DNA of 64,000 nucleotides. Source: a virus. The stretch covers positions 1 to 64,000 of IMG/VR virus record IMGVR_UViG_3300032242_002445. The stretch is one strand, 5' to 3'. The position numbers and the translations under genes were made by a program. This document shows, one piece after another, positions 26,046 through 33,138 of this stretch. How positions within the stretch are numbered: position 1 is the first letter of the stretch; each line of letters opens with the position of its first letter. The notes under the pieces are model-generated. The model was given only the letters and a program-made list of their open reading frames with translations, was not told where the DNA came from and did not search any database.

Positions 26046-26924
26046 CTACTTTGCAAGCTCCTGTTTAAGCTGATTTGCCGAGTCGGTGTACAGTGCCTTT
26101 GAGATAACCTTGACGGTGCTTAGGTTAGAGTTCTTCTCGAGCTCGTAGTCGTACGCGTATACGGGAGAGTAGTAGTCGGACTCACCTGTGTTTGGGATGA
26201 CGTAGCTCACGATACTTGACGAGACGATGTTTGCCGACTCGCCGTTGAGCCCTCTGAGAATGTAACCGGCCTGAAGTCCGCTTGTGATGTTCTTGACCGT
26301 CAGGACCGCTCCACTCGTGTTGTTAGCGTATGCGACCTCGACACCACCTTTGTAGTTCTGATACTGATCGAGTACGTCGATCAGTGCACCGCTTGCGAAG
26401 TTAAGCTGCGAGTTGGAGTTGTAGGTGGCTGTGATCGTCGAGATGATGTTCGTCTGGTATGTCCAGTCAACCGGCTTCCTGGCATAGTACATAGGATTAC
26501 CGTAGCCGTCGTCAACGGACATCCAGTACTTCTTAAAGTCATTGAGTCCTGAGTAGGAGTTGGCACTTAATTGTCTCTCGTCGGCGAACCAGTTATTACG
26601 ATAGAAAACTATCCTCTTCTGTGCAGTGACGAGGCTGCCGTACTTGTCGATGATGTACCTGTTGAAGGAGTCGGGATCGAGTTTCCAGTCGTGATAAGGA
26701 TCGATGACGTCGTTGGCTAGGTAGATGAGCCACGCTCCGTTAGGGTCATCGTAGTACTTGTATGCTATGTAGTCAGGGCGCTGTCCGTCCTCTACCTGAT
26801 AGTCGTAGTAGTCATAAGGGTTGTTCTTAGTCTTGCGCGCGACCACAACCCTGCTCAGGAGGTTTAGAGCAGAGGAGCCGTTGTATTTGATCTTGCTAAA
26901 CTTCTCGAAGTATCTTTCGACCAT
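26046..26924 (-). CDS. 53: Baseplate wedge protein gp53
   Basis: The first 110 residues are highly characteristic: 'YFEKFSKIKYNGSSALNLLSRV', 'YDYQVEDGQRPDYIAYKYYDDPNGAWLIYLANDVIDPYHDW'. This is the gp53 LysM-like/wedge region. The protein has 292 residues (T4: 196), with an added beta module at about 170-240 ('GVEVAYANNTSGAVLTVKN'). gp53 bridges neighbouring wedges around the hub. It begins just after a small gap following gp48. Confidence 0.9.
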   Translation of the reverse strand: MVERYFEKFSKIKYNGSSALNLLSRVVVARKTKNNPYDYYDYQVEDGQRPDYIAYKYYDDPNGAWLIYLANDVIDPYHDWKLDPDSFNRYIIDKYGSLVTAQKRIVFYRNNWFADERQLSANSYSGLNDFKKYWMSVDDGYGNPMYYARKPVDWTYQTNIISTITATYNSNSQLNFASGALIDVLDQYQNYKGGVEVAYANNTSGAVLTVKNITSGLQAGYILRGLNGESANIVSSSIVSYVIPNTGESDYYSPVYAYDYELEKNSNLSTVKVISKALYTDSANQLKQELAK

Positions 26925-26960
26925 TCTTACGGGTGTCCTTTAATAGAGTCTAGCACTAAC

Positions 26961-28034
26961 TCACTGCGAAGCAGCAGGAGGAGTAGCAGCGCCGCCTGTG
27001 GAGACGCTCTTTGCAAAGTCCGCTGCCGACTTAAGTGCGGACTGCACTCCGGTCACGGCCGCATTATAATTTCCAGAAGCTCCTGCGTAGGTATTGTTCT
27101 GACCACTTGAAATATCTTCCTGTGTCCAGATCTCGATCTCGAGCAGTGATATTGAGAACTCAATTGCAGTAGGAGCGCCTGTTCCTGCAAAGAACGACGG
27201 CATGTTAGGCGAGTAGTTAATCGAGACGCTCTCGACAACACACGGTTTGAAGCTGTAGAGAAACTTATCTTCCGGTAGTAGTTTAATCATGATAACGTCC
27301 GGAACTGTAAACAGCGCGTTCTCACCGGTAAGTCCAGGCAAAGCCGACTTCTTAAACTGGCTGATGATGTTATAGAGAGACTGAGACTCCTGCGCGCTCT
27401 CCGGCATGAACTTCCATGCGAACCTGTGCTTCTTTAAGTTGACCTTATTAAACAATACAGTAAGCATCGGGTTCTGTGCGAGCCCAGCTGCGTTGAGACC
27501 TATCTTTCCTAAAGTTCCACCACCAGCTAGCTGTGCAGCACCTGATACTAAGAATGACTGAGCAGCGGCTCCACTTACGGAGCCAACGAGACCTGACAGA
27601 GTTTGATTTTGTGCGCTCGTTGAATTTCTATAGGCTTCTATTCCTGCTCGCGCACCAGCTCCGGTTGCATCTAATGGGTCAGAACTGTAGTCAAGGCTGT
27701 AGTCGTCGACTAGACTGTTGGGAACAGGCAGGGCAATCATGGCGCCGGAAGGATAAAGCTTGGCAGAGTCCTTAACTGATGGGAATACGTACTTGTTGAA
27801 CGCAAATGTCATGAAGTACTTGCCGATGTCCTCAGGATACCTGAGCAGTGCGGAGAAGGGGCGATTCGATACGACGCTCTGCGGACTCTGCCCTAACTGA
27901 CGCGCCGCATTTCTTGCGTTGGCGTAGTTGTTAGTCTCATTCCTCGCCGCCTGACGAGCTGCAATTACCGGATCGATCGGACCGGTTATCGTGCTTGCCG
28001 CACTGGAGAGAACACTTGCGTCTGAGGATGCCAT
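26961..28034 (-). CDS. 48: Baseplate-tail tube protein gp48
   Basis: After a helical N-terminus comes 'FMTFAFNKYVFPS...SGAMIALPVPNSLVDDYSLDYSSD'. The C-terminal domain contains 'KKHRFAWKFMPESAQESQSLYNIISQFKKSALPG' and 'ESVSINYSPN.MPSFFAGTGAPTAIEFSISLLEIEIWTQEDI', the tube-like fold shared by gp48 and gp54. T4 gp48 has 364 residues, this 357. It caps the hub and starts tail-tube growth. It is divergent to gp4, with only 23 bases between them. Confidence 0.82.
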   Translation of the reverse strand: MASSDASVLSSAASTITGPIDPVIAARQAARNETNNYANARNAARQLGQSPQSVVSNRPFSALLRYPEDIGKYFMTFAFNKYVFPSVKDSAKLYPSGAMIALPVPNSLVDDYSLDYSSDPLDATGAGARAGIEAYRNSTSAQNQTLSGLVGSVSGAAAQSFLVSGAAQLAGGGTLGKIGLNAAGLAQNPMLTVLFNKVNLKKHRFAWKFMPESAQESQSLYNIISQFKKSALPGLTGENALFTVPDVIMIKLLPEDKFLYSFKPCVVESVSINYSPNMPSFFAGTGAPTAIEFSISLLEIEIWTQEDISSGQNNTYAGASGNYNAAVTGVQSALKSAADFAKSVSTGGAATPPAASQ

Positions 28035-28045
28035 CTGCTGTCCTG

Positions 28046-28052
28046 ATAAATA
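28046..28052 (+). promoter_or_regulatory. Late promoter-like site at the gp4 start
   Basis: ATAAATAC on the plus strand, 6 bases ahead of the gp4 ATG. A transcript starting here would be leaderless or begin inside gp4, so it probably serves the downstream plus-strand genes or is fortuitous. Confidence 0.4.
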
Positions 28053-28057
28053 CTGAT

Positions 28058-28498
28058 ATGGCCTACAAAGGATTCTTCAAGCCCCGGAACCCGTCGAAGT
28101 ATCGCGGAGATCCAACTAACATTATTTATAGGTCCAGTTGGGAGCTCAAGCTAATGATGTGGCTTGATCATCACAATGACGTGCTCGAGTGGGGATCCGA
28201 GGAGTTCTTCATACCTTACAGGAGTCCGATCGACGGACGAGTACACAGGTACTTCCCGGACTTCTTCGTAAAGAAGCGCGGGGCAGACGGAAAGATCGAG
28301 ACCTTGGTCGTCGAGATCAAGCCGCTGAGCCAGACGAGAGAGCCGAAGAAACAGGCGAAGATTACTAGGAAGTACCTGACCGAGGTCGCCACATGGGGAA
28401 TAAATAAGTCAAAGTGGAAGGCAGCTGAGGACTACTGCGACGACCGCGGCTGGAAGTTCAAGCTTATCACCGAGCGCGAGCTCAACATAAAGTTCTAA
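28058..28498 (+). CDS. 4: Head completion protein gp4
   Basis: A clear gp4 homologue (146 aa; T4 150). Diagnostic segments are 'AYKGFFKPRNPSKYRGDPTNIIYRSSWELKLM', 'WLDHHNDVLEWGSEEFFIPYRSP', 'YFPDFFVKK' and 'VVEIKPLSQT'. The 'D..(10-30)..PDF...VEIKP' arrangement is a PD-(D/E)XK-type nuclease signature; T4 gp4 trims DNA ends or completes heads. The ATG at 28058 (MAYKGF) is chosen; a longer reading starts inside gp48 and is not supported. Its 5' end carries the gp48-ward late promoter. Confidence 0.88.
   Translation: MAYKGFFKPRNPSKYRGDPTNIIYRSSWELKLMMWLDHHNDVLEWGSEEFFIPYRSPIDGRVHRYFPDFFVKKRGADGKIETLVVEIKPLSQTREPKKQAKITRKYLTEVATWGINKSKWKAAEDYCDDRGWKFKLITERELNIKF
28123..28130 (-). promoter_or_regulatory. 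T4-type late promoter for gp48 and downstream
   Basis: Perfect TATAAATA on the minus strand inside gp4, 89 bases upstream of the gp48 start. It is the obvious driver of the long minus-strand baseplate cluster. Confidence 0.7.
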
Positions 28499-28499
28499 A

Positions 28500-29108
28500 A
28501 TGGCTTACATATTTCAGACCATAGCTAAGCAAGCACAGACGGCGAAGGTCTCGCTGACTGATGGAAACGTATCCGACGCTCGAGAGTGGTATCGTAGAGT
28601 CGCCTCGAAGGTCACCCAAGTCAATATAAATCGCCTACAGTCGGACCAGCCTTTCAGGCTCGAGTCGTCGATAAACTTCAGGTCTATCGGAAGGATGTAC
28701 TCGTTCTTCTACGATGCAAAAGGTAAGGACGAGCTGGCGTACTGGGACAGGTACCCTCTGGTATTTCCGATCGAGCTCTACAAGGACGGATTTCTGGGTA
28801 TCAACCTCCACTACCTTCCGCCTCGCCTTCGCGCGGCCTTGATGAACAAGCTATATGATACTCTTTCAAACAAGAAGTACGACGAGAGCACCAAACTGAA
28901 GATAAACTATCAAATTCTAAAGGGCTCGACTAAGTTTAAGTACTTTGAACCGTGCATAAAAAGATACCTTATAACACACGTGAGGTCTAAGTTCATGTAC
29001 ATTAGCCCGAGCGAGTGGGATATGGCAATGATGCTGCCGACCGAGAGGTTCGTCGGTGCGCAGAAGTCTACCGTATTCAAGGAATCAATCTCAAAGGTGC
29101 GCAGGTAA
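28500..29108 (+). CDS. Conserved T4-like virion/assembly protein (202 aa)
   Basis: It opens MAYIFQTIAKQAQTAKVSL. A distinctive 'INFRSIGRMYSFFYDAKGKDELAYWDRYPLVFPIEL' and 'FLGINLHYLPPRLRAALMNKLYD' follow, strongly patterned and seen in environmental T4-like phages near gp4. I cannot name it with certainty. The cluster (gp4, this, tube-like, gp26, holin) suggests assembly of tail or neck. It overlaps the next gene's start by one base (TAATG), which points to coupled expression. Confidence 0.7.
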   Translation: MAYIFQTIAKQAQTAKVSLTDGNVSDAREWYRRVASKVTQVNINRLQSDQPFRLESSINFRSIGRMYSFFYDAKGKDELAYWDRYPLVFPIELYKDGFLGINLHYLPPRLRAALMNKLYDTLSNKKYDESTKLKINYQILKGSTKFKYFEPCIKRYLITHVRSKFMYISPSEWDMAMMLPTERFVGAQKSTVFKESISKVRR

Positions 29109-29821
29109 TGCCGACAAATCTCAACCTCAGCGACTTCAAGTCGGCGGTAGTCAAGAAAGGCTACCTGACTCCCAACCGCTTCCTCGTCACCATACCGAGT
29201 CTTCCAAACGGAGTCCTACAGAGTTCCGGATCCTCGTCCAACTTCGGCTCCTTGACTAACAGCCTTCAGTTCTACATCGACACGTGCAACCTTCCTGGCG
29301 TGCAGATCAACACAAGTGATAACTACAGGTACGGATACGGCGTCGTGGTGAAGCGTCCAACCGGTCTAACCTTTGCCGACATCACGACGTCCGCACACTC
29401 CGACTCCGAAGGACAAGTTCTCAAGTTCTTTCAGAACTGGATGAAGGTCATCATGAACTACGACAATCGCACCGGTGACCTCAATGCCCAGACCGGACTG
29501 ATCAGAGGTCAAGTGCCGTATGAGATAGCATACAAGAGCGACTACGCGGTCGACATGACGATCACCGTGTTCAATCAGGCAGGCGATGCAGTCGTTGAGG
29601 TTGACCTTCACGACGCATATCCAATCTTCCTCAACGACATCGGCCTCAGCTGGGCAGAGAACAGCTCGATCATGAGGATTCCTGTAACGTTCACCTACAA
29701 AAGCTGGAACACCAAGGACCTCTACGTTGGAGGTGCGAACATCAGGACATCGACCGCGCCTAGACAAGCACCGACGTCAGTTGCAGGATACTCAACCACC
29801 AGCGGATCATCAAGATTCTAA
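29108..29821 (+). CDS. Tail tube / gp54-like protein (237 aa)
   Basis: 'FLVTIPSLPNGV', 'YIDTCNLPGVQI', 'FFQNWMKVIMNY' and 'VTFTYKSWN' make the phage tube fold (gp19/gp54/gp48 family). The last pair parallels T4 gp54 '...MQDWVNSV' and 'DVTFAYR'. Length (237) is between T4 gp19 (163) and gp54 (320). Since the gene lies beside gp4 and gp26 rather than the sheath, a gp54-type tube initiator is favoured over the main tube protein. ATG at 29108 overlaps the upstream stop. Confidence 0.65.
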   Translation: MPTNLNLSDFKSAVVKKGYLTPNRFLVTIPSLPNGVLQSSGSSSNFGSLTNSLQFYIDTCNLPGVQINTSDNYRYGYGVVVKRPTGLTFADITTSAHSDSEGQVLKFFQNWMKVIMNYDNRTGDLNAQTGLIRGQVPYEIAYKSDYAVDMTITVFNQAGDAVVEVDLHDAYPIFLNDIGLSWAENSSIMRIPVTFTYKSWNTKDLYVGGANIRTSTAPRQAPTSVAGYSTTSGSSRF

Positions 29822-29857
29822 ATCATCAACATAACTACAGAAACGGAGTGAAGTGAA

Positions 29858-30568
29858 ATGGCTTTACCAAAGATAGACTATCCGGTACTCGAGTGCGAGC
29901 AACCTTCGAATAAGAAGAAGGTCAAGTTCCGTCAGATGCTCGTCAAGGACGAGAAGATCCTCCTCATGGCAAAGACGAGCGAGTCGAACGTCGACATCAT
30001 GAGAGCGGTCAAGCAGGTCGTCAACAACTGCGTCCTGAGCGACGACTTCGACGTCGACAAGGCAACGATCTTCGACATCGAGTACATCTTCCTCAGGATC
30101 AGGTCGCAGTCGGTCAACAACATCTCTAAGGTCTCTTACAAGGACCTCGAGGACGATAAGGTATACGACTTCGAGATCCCACTCGACGAGATCAAGGTCG
30201 AGTTCCCCGAGCAGGTATCGAACACCGTTCGCATCAACGAGGCCATCGGCTTCACCCTGAACTATCCGTCGGGCAACACCTACGACGACGAGAAGATCAT
30301 GAACGGTGGCGACGACACTCTCGAGAGGATCATCGTCAACTGCATCGATAAGATCTTCAACGGTGACGAGATGATCGATGCTAAGACCACTCCTAAGGAC
30401 GAGCTCATCGAGTTCGTGAACTCGCTCGATGTCAAGACGTACGAGAACGTCAGGAAGTTCCTCTCCTCGATGCCGTACATCAAGCACACGATCAAGTACA
30501 CGAACGCGCTCGGCAGGGAGAAGGTGATTAACCTCACGACGTTAACTGATTTTTTTACGTTTGCCTAA
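29858..30568 (+). CDS. 26: Baseplate hub assembly protein gp26 (short form)
   Basis: A 236-residue protein of the T4 baseplate gp26 family. 'VKFRQMLVKDEKILLMAKTSESNVDIMRAVKQVVNNCVLSD' parallels the opening of T4 gp26 ('F.PFTVADYRDFLLVR...'). 'IDAKTTPKDELIEFVNSLD...ENVRKFLSSMPYIKHTIKY' parallels its C-terminal half. The zero-frame product ends 'LTTLTDFFTFA' just after a T7 run at 30550-30556. This is a probable slippage site that would extend the protein (see the next entry). Strong GGAG ribosome site upstream. Confidence 0.78.
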   Translation: MALPKIDYPVLECEQPSNKKKVKFRQMLVKDEKILLMAKTSESNVDIMRAVKQVVNNCVLSDDFDVDKATIFDIEYIFLRIRSQSVNNISKVSYKDLEDDKVYDFEIPLDEIKVEFPEQVSNTVRINEAIGFTLNYPSGNTYDDEKIMNGGDDTLERIIVNCIDKIFNGDEMIDAKTTPKDELIEFVNSLDVKTYENVRKFLSSMPYIKHTIKYTNALGREKVINLTTLTDFFTFA

Positions 30569-30741
30569 GTCACAACACTCTTGAGAACTACTACAGGACG
30601 ATCTTCGCTTTGGCACAGCATCATAAATACTCGATAACCGAGATCGAGAACCTCATAATCTTCGAGAGGGACGTGTACGTCGAGATGCTGATGGACTACC
30701 TCAAGGAAATAGAAGAGAGACAGAACCGTCCAAATGGCTAA
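30556..30741 (+). CDS. Frameshift extension of gp26 (gp51-like tail)
   Basis: In the -1 frame the reading stays open for 61 codons from the T-run at 30550-30556 to a TAA at 30739-30741. It encodes a helical peptide ('HNTLENYYRTIFALAQHHKYSITEIENLIIFERDVYV') with no start codon of its own. A T-TTT-TTT heptamer is a classical -1 slippery sequence. The arrangement mirrors the G/GT tail-assembly frameshift of many phages. In T4, gp51 is a separate small hub-assembly catalyst. The extension overlaps the holin start by eight bases. Slippage is inferred, not shown. Confidence 0.6.
   Translation, partial: YVCLSHNTLENYYRTIFALAQHHKYSITEIENLIIFERDVYVEMLMDYLKEIEERQNRPNG
30623..30629 (+). promoter_or_regulatory. 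Late promoter (ATAAATA) before the holin
   Basis: CATAAATACTC on the plus strand, 105 bases upstream of the holin ATG, within the gp26 extension region. Confidence 0.55.
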
Positions 30742-31198
30742 CTTCAGCGATCCAAATCAGACCACGGTCGTAGTTACTCCGACACAACAGGGGATCAACC
30801 CGACCGTGGCCGCTGCGATCGCGACTACGGAGGTGGCAAAGGCTTCTGTCGGTCTTGCACAGACTGCAATCGACAGCAAGATAGTCGACAAACAACTCAG
30901 GGAGCAGGACGAACACTGGCTCAAGTCGTACTGGCGTCCGGTAATGGCGTGGCTGTACGGCCTCATCTGCTTCATGGACTTCATTGGGTTCCCCTTCCTC
31001 TCGATGATGAACCCTGTGTTCTATAAGTTCTGGGGGATAGCGGCTATGAGCTATCAACCTTGGGCAAGCCTGACGCTGCAGAACGGCGGGCTCGTTCACC
31101 TTGCTTTCGGTGCTATACTAGGGATTACAGCGTGGACCCGCGGCCAAGAGAAGATAGCCGTAACGAACACAATGAACAATAATAATAACCTGTTGTAG
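30734..31198 (+). CDS. Holin, 3-TM type
   Basis: 154 residues. An Ala/Thr/Ile-rich N-terminus (1-60) leads to 'WLKSYWRPVMAWLYGLICFMDFIGFPFL', the signature of the three-TM holin family (PF11351 type). A second hydrophobic stretch 'FYKFWGIAAMSYQPWASLTL' and a third 'HLAFGAILGITAW' follow. It forms the membrane pore at lysis. It lies directly ahead of two tail hydrolase genes, although a soluble endolysin is not evident in this window. Confidence 0.75.
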   Translation: MANFSDPNQTTVVVTPTQQGINPTVAAAIATTEVAKASVGLAQTAIDSKIVDKQLREQDEHWLKSYWRPVMAWLYGLICFMDFIGFPFLSMMNPVFYKFWGIAAMSYQPWASLTLQNGGLVHLAFGAILGITAWTRGQEKIAVTNTMNNNNNLL

Positions 31199-31209
31199 GA
31201 TAACAAAAG

Positions 31210-33135
31210 ATGGCTGGCTTAGGGGATATCTTAGGTAACATAGCAAAGTTAGCCGGCAAGGCCGCCGTCGACTCAACTATAGGTTCTAAGAACAGGGCAG
31301 CTATCTCTTCGCTGGGTCAAGATATTTTTGGAAGAGGATCCAGTAGTAGCTCGCAGAGGAAGGCACAGTCGACCAACCCGACGTTTAAGTCGGCTGGCGG
31401 AAGCCTGCCTCCCAACGCCTCCCTGTCTCAGATCCTCATGGATACCAATCGCATAGACCGCGATACCCTACAGGCAGTTCGCCTCCAGACGGCGAAGATG
31501 GACGAGATAAACGACACCCTCGACGGTGTAAAGTACGGGATCGAGAATCTCGAGAAGCAAGTTATCAGGAACGAGGAGAGGAGGGCCAGGGCTCAGTCTG
31601 CTGCAAACGCAGCCGCGATGAAGAGCAGTGCCGGCTCGTCCAAGAGTATCCTCGACCTACTGATGGGCGGAGGTGAGGGTCTCCTCGCAGGCCTTGGTCT
31701 CAAGAAAACAGCCAGTGCTTTGAAGGGAAAGAAGCCTAAACTTAAGGCGCCGGAACCGGACGCAAGAAGCAGGCTCATCGAACCTGAACTAGCAGACACA
31801 GCAATTGCCGAGACGGCAGAGAAAGGTGTAGTCGAGGGAGTCGAGGAAGGTGTTGCGGGAACGATCGCAAAGAAGTCCGCATCACGCGTAGTCGCAGAGG
31901 CTATACCGATTCTCGGGGACGTCCTCATCGGTGCGCTTCACGCGTACGAGTCGGGAAGTGTCGGAGAGGGTATAGCCGCAGGGTTTGGCTCGTTCGGAGG
32001 TAGGATTGTAGGCGCGGCCGGAGGAACACTGGCGGCGGGACCAGCTGGTACAGTGGTCGGGGAGATGGGCGGTGCGATTGTCGGTTCTGAATCGGCTGCT
32101 GCGTTATATCATAACTTATTCAACCGAGCTCCTTCCGCAAGTGGTCAGGTGATCGATAAGTCGAAGCTGATCGACGCCAACTCGTTATCGATAACCGCGC
32201 GCGACATGGTCTTCGAGGCCGAGAAGTTCGACTTCAAGGTTCCCGGATTAAGTGTTGCGAACGGCGGAGGTAACTACGGCGGGGAAGTATCGGACGACAG
32301 CGTCACGAGAAGTGAGGCCACTACCGGAGGTGCAGGTGGAGTTGGCTCGGGCTTTAGGATCGGTGGTCAGGACACGGTTCCGGGTGATGTAGTAGCTCAG
32401 AGCGCTCCAACTTCTGGAACACTCGTGTCGCAGATGACCAAGGGCGGTGAGGGTGGTGTTGGCTCAGGCTTTAGGGTCGGCGGTCAGGACTTCGCAGCCG
32501 GTGATGTAACAAATTCCAACGCAAAGCTCAACGGTGTCAGCGACGGTGTCAAGAGCTTGTATGAAAAAGTAAGCTCGTCGTTTGGTGGTGCAATATCCAT
32601 CAGCAGCGGAAAGCGAGACGAAGGAAGTAACGCTAGGGCAGGTGGGGCGAAGAACTCAGCTCACCTCAGAGGTAACGCCCTCGACGCACACTTCGCAGCT
32701 GACATCCCGTCTACGCTTAAGTTCATCAAGCTCGCCTCAGAGGCAGGTGCCGGCGGTATCGGTGTCTACAGGCCTGGAAGCGTGCACATCGACGTAGAGG
32801 GTCGTCGTGGCTGGGGTCCGAGCTATCACAAGGAATCAATTCCGGACTGGGCGAAGGACATAATGGACGCTCACATGAGCGGTACCATGTCGTCGTACAA
32901 GCTCGCTGGAACTGCAGCGACTACAGGTTCGGACATATCTGATAAGTCAAAGACCGTTGCACAGAACGCCGAGAACAACGCTGCCCCTGCTGTGTCACCA
33001 CAACCCAGCGGAGGCGGTGCGTCGTCCGACAGGTCATCGTCAGGTCCATCGATACAGGCAGGAGCGGTTCCGGACGCCAGACCACCGGTGAGCTATCGCG
33101 AGCTCTACGATCATCACGAAACGGACAGGAGGTAG
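31210..33135 (+). CDS. Tail-associated hydrolase with M15-type peptidase domain (641 aa)
   Basis: The N-terminal 120 residues are helical with the chassis 'DTLQAVRLQTAKMDEINDTLDGVKYGIENLEKQ'. About 120-300 is Ala/Gly-rich and helical. About 445-560 carries a peptidase-M15-like domain with 'KRDEGSNARAGGAKNSAHLRGNALDAHFA' (the H..G.A.D zinc motif) and 'GSVHIDVEGRRGW' (the second histidine). Such domains cut peptide crosslinks in the cell wall. The end is disordered and Ser/Pro-rich. The next gene shares the chassis but carries a different catalytic domain. Confidence 0.75.
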   Translation: MAGLGDILGNIAKLAGKAAVDSTIGSKNRAAISSLGQDIFGRGSSSSSQRKAQSTNPTFKSAGGSLPPNASLSQILMDTNRIDRDTLQAVRLQTAKMDEINDTLDGVKYGIENLEKQVIRNEERRARAQSAANAAAMKSSAGSSKSILDLLMGGGEGLLAGLGLKKTASALKGKKPKLKAPEPDARSRLIEPELADTAIAETAEKGVVEGVEEGVAGTIAKKSASRVVAEAIPILGDVLIGALHAYESGSVGEGIAAGFGSFGGRIVGAAGGTLAAGPAGTVVGEMGGAIVGSESAAALYHNLFNRAPSASGQVIDKSKLIDANSLSITARDMVFEAEKFDFKVPGLSVANGGGNYGGEVSDDSVTRSEATTGGAGGVGSGFRIGGQDTVPGDVVAQSAPTSGTLVSQMTKGGEGGVGSGFRVGGQDFAAGDVTNSNAKLNGVSDGVKSLYEKVSSSFGGAISISSGKRDEGSNARAGGAKNSAHLRGNALDAHFAADIPSTLKFIKLASEAGAGGIGVYRPGSVHIDVEGRRGWGPSYHKESIPDWAKDIMDAHMSGTMSSYKLAGTAATTGSDISDKSKTVAQNAENNAAPAVSPQPSGGGASSDRSSSGPSIQAGAVPDARPPVSYRELYDHHETDRR

Positions 33136-33138
33136 TAG

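Noticed and set aside
27995-28057. An upstream extension of gp4 (21 extra residues)
   Set aside because: The family start MAYKGFFKPRNP is at 28058, and the extension would lie inside gp48 on the other strand.
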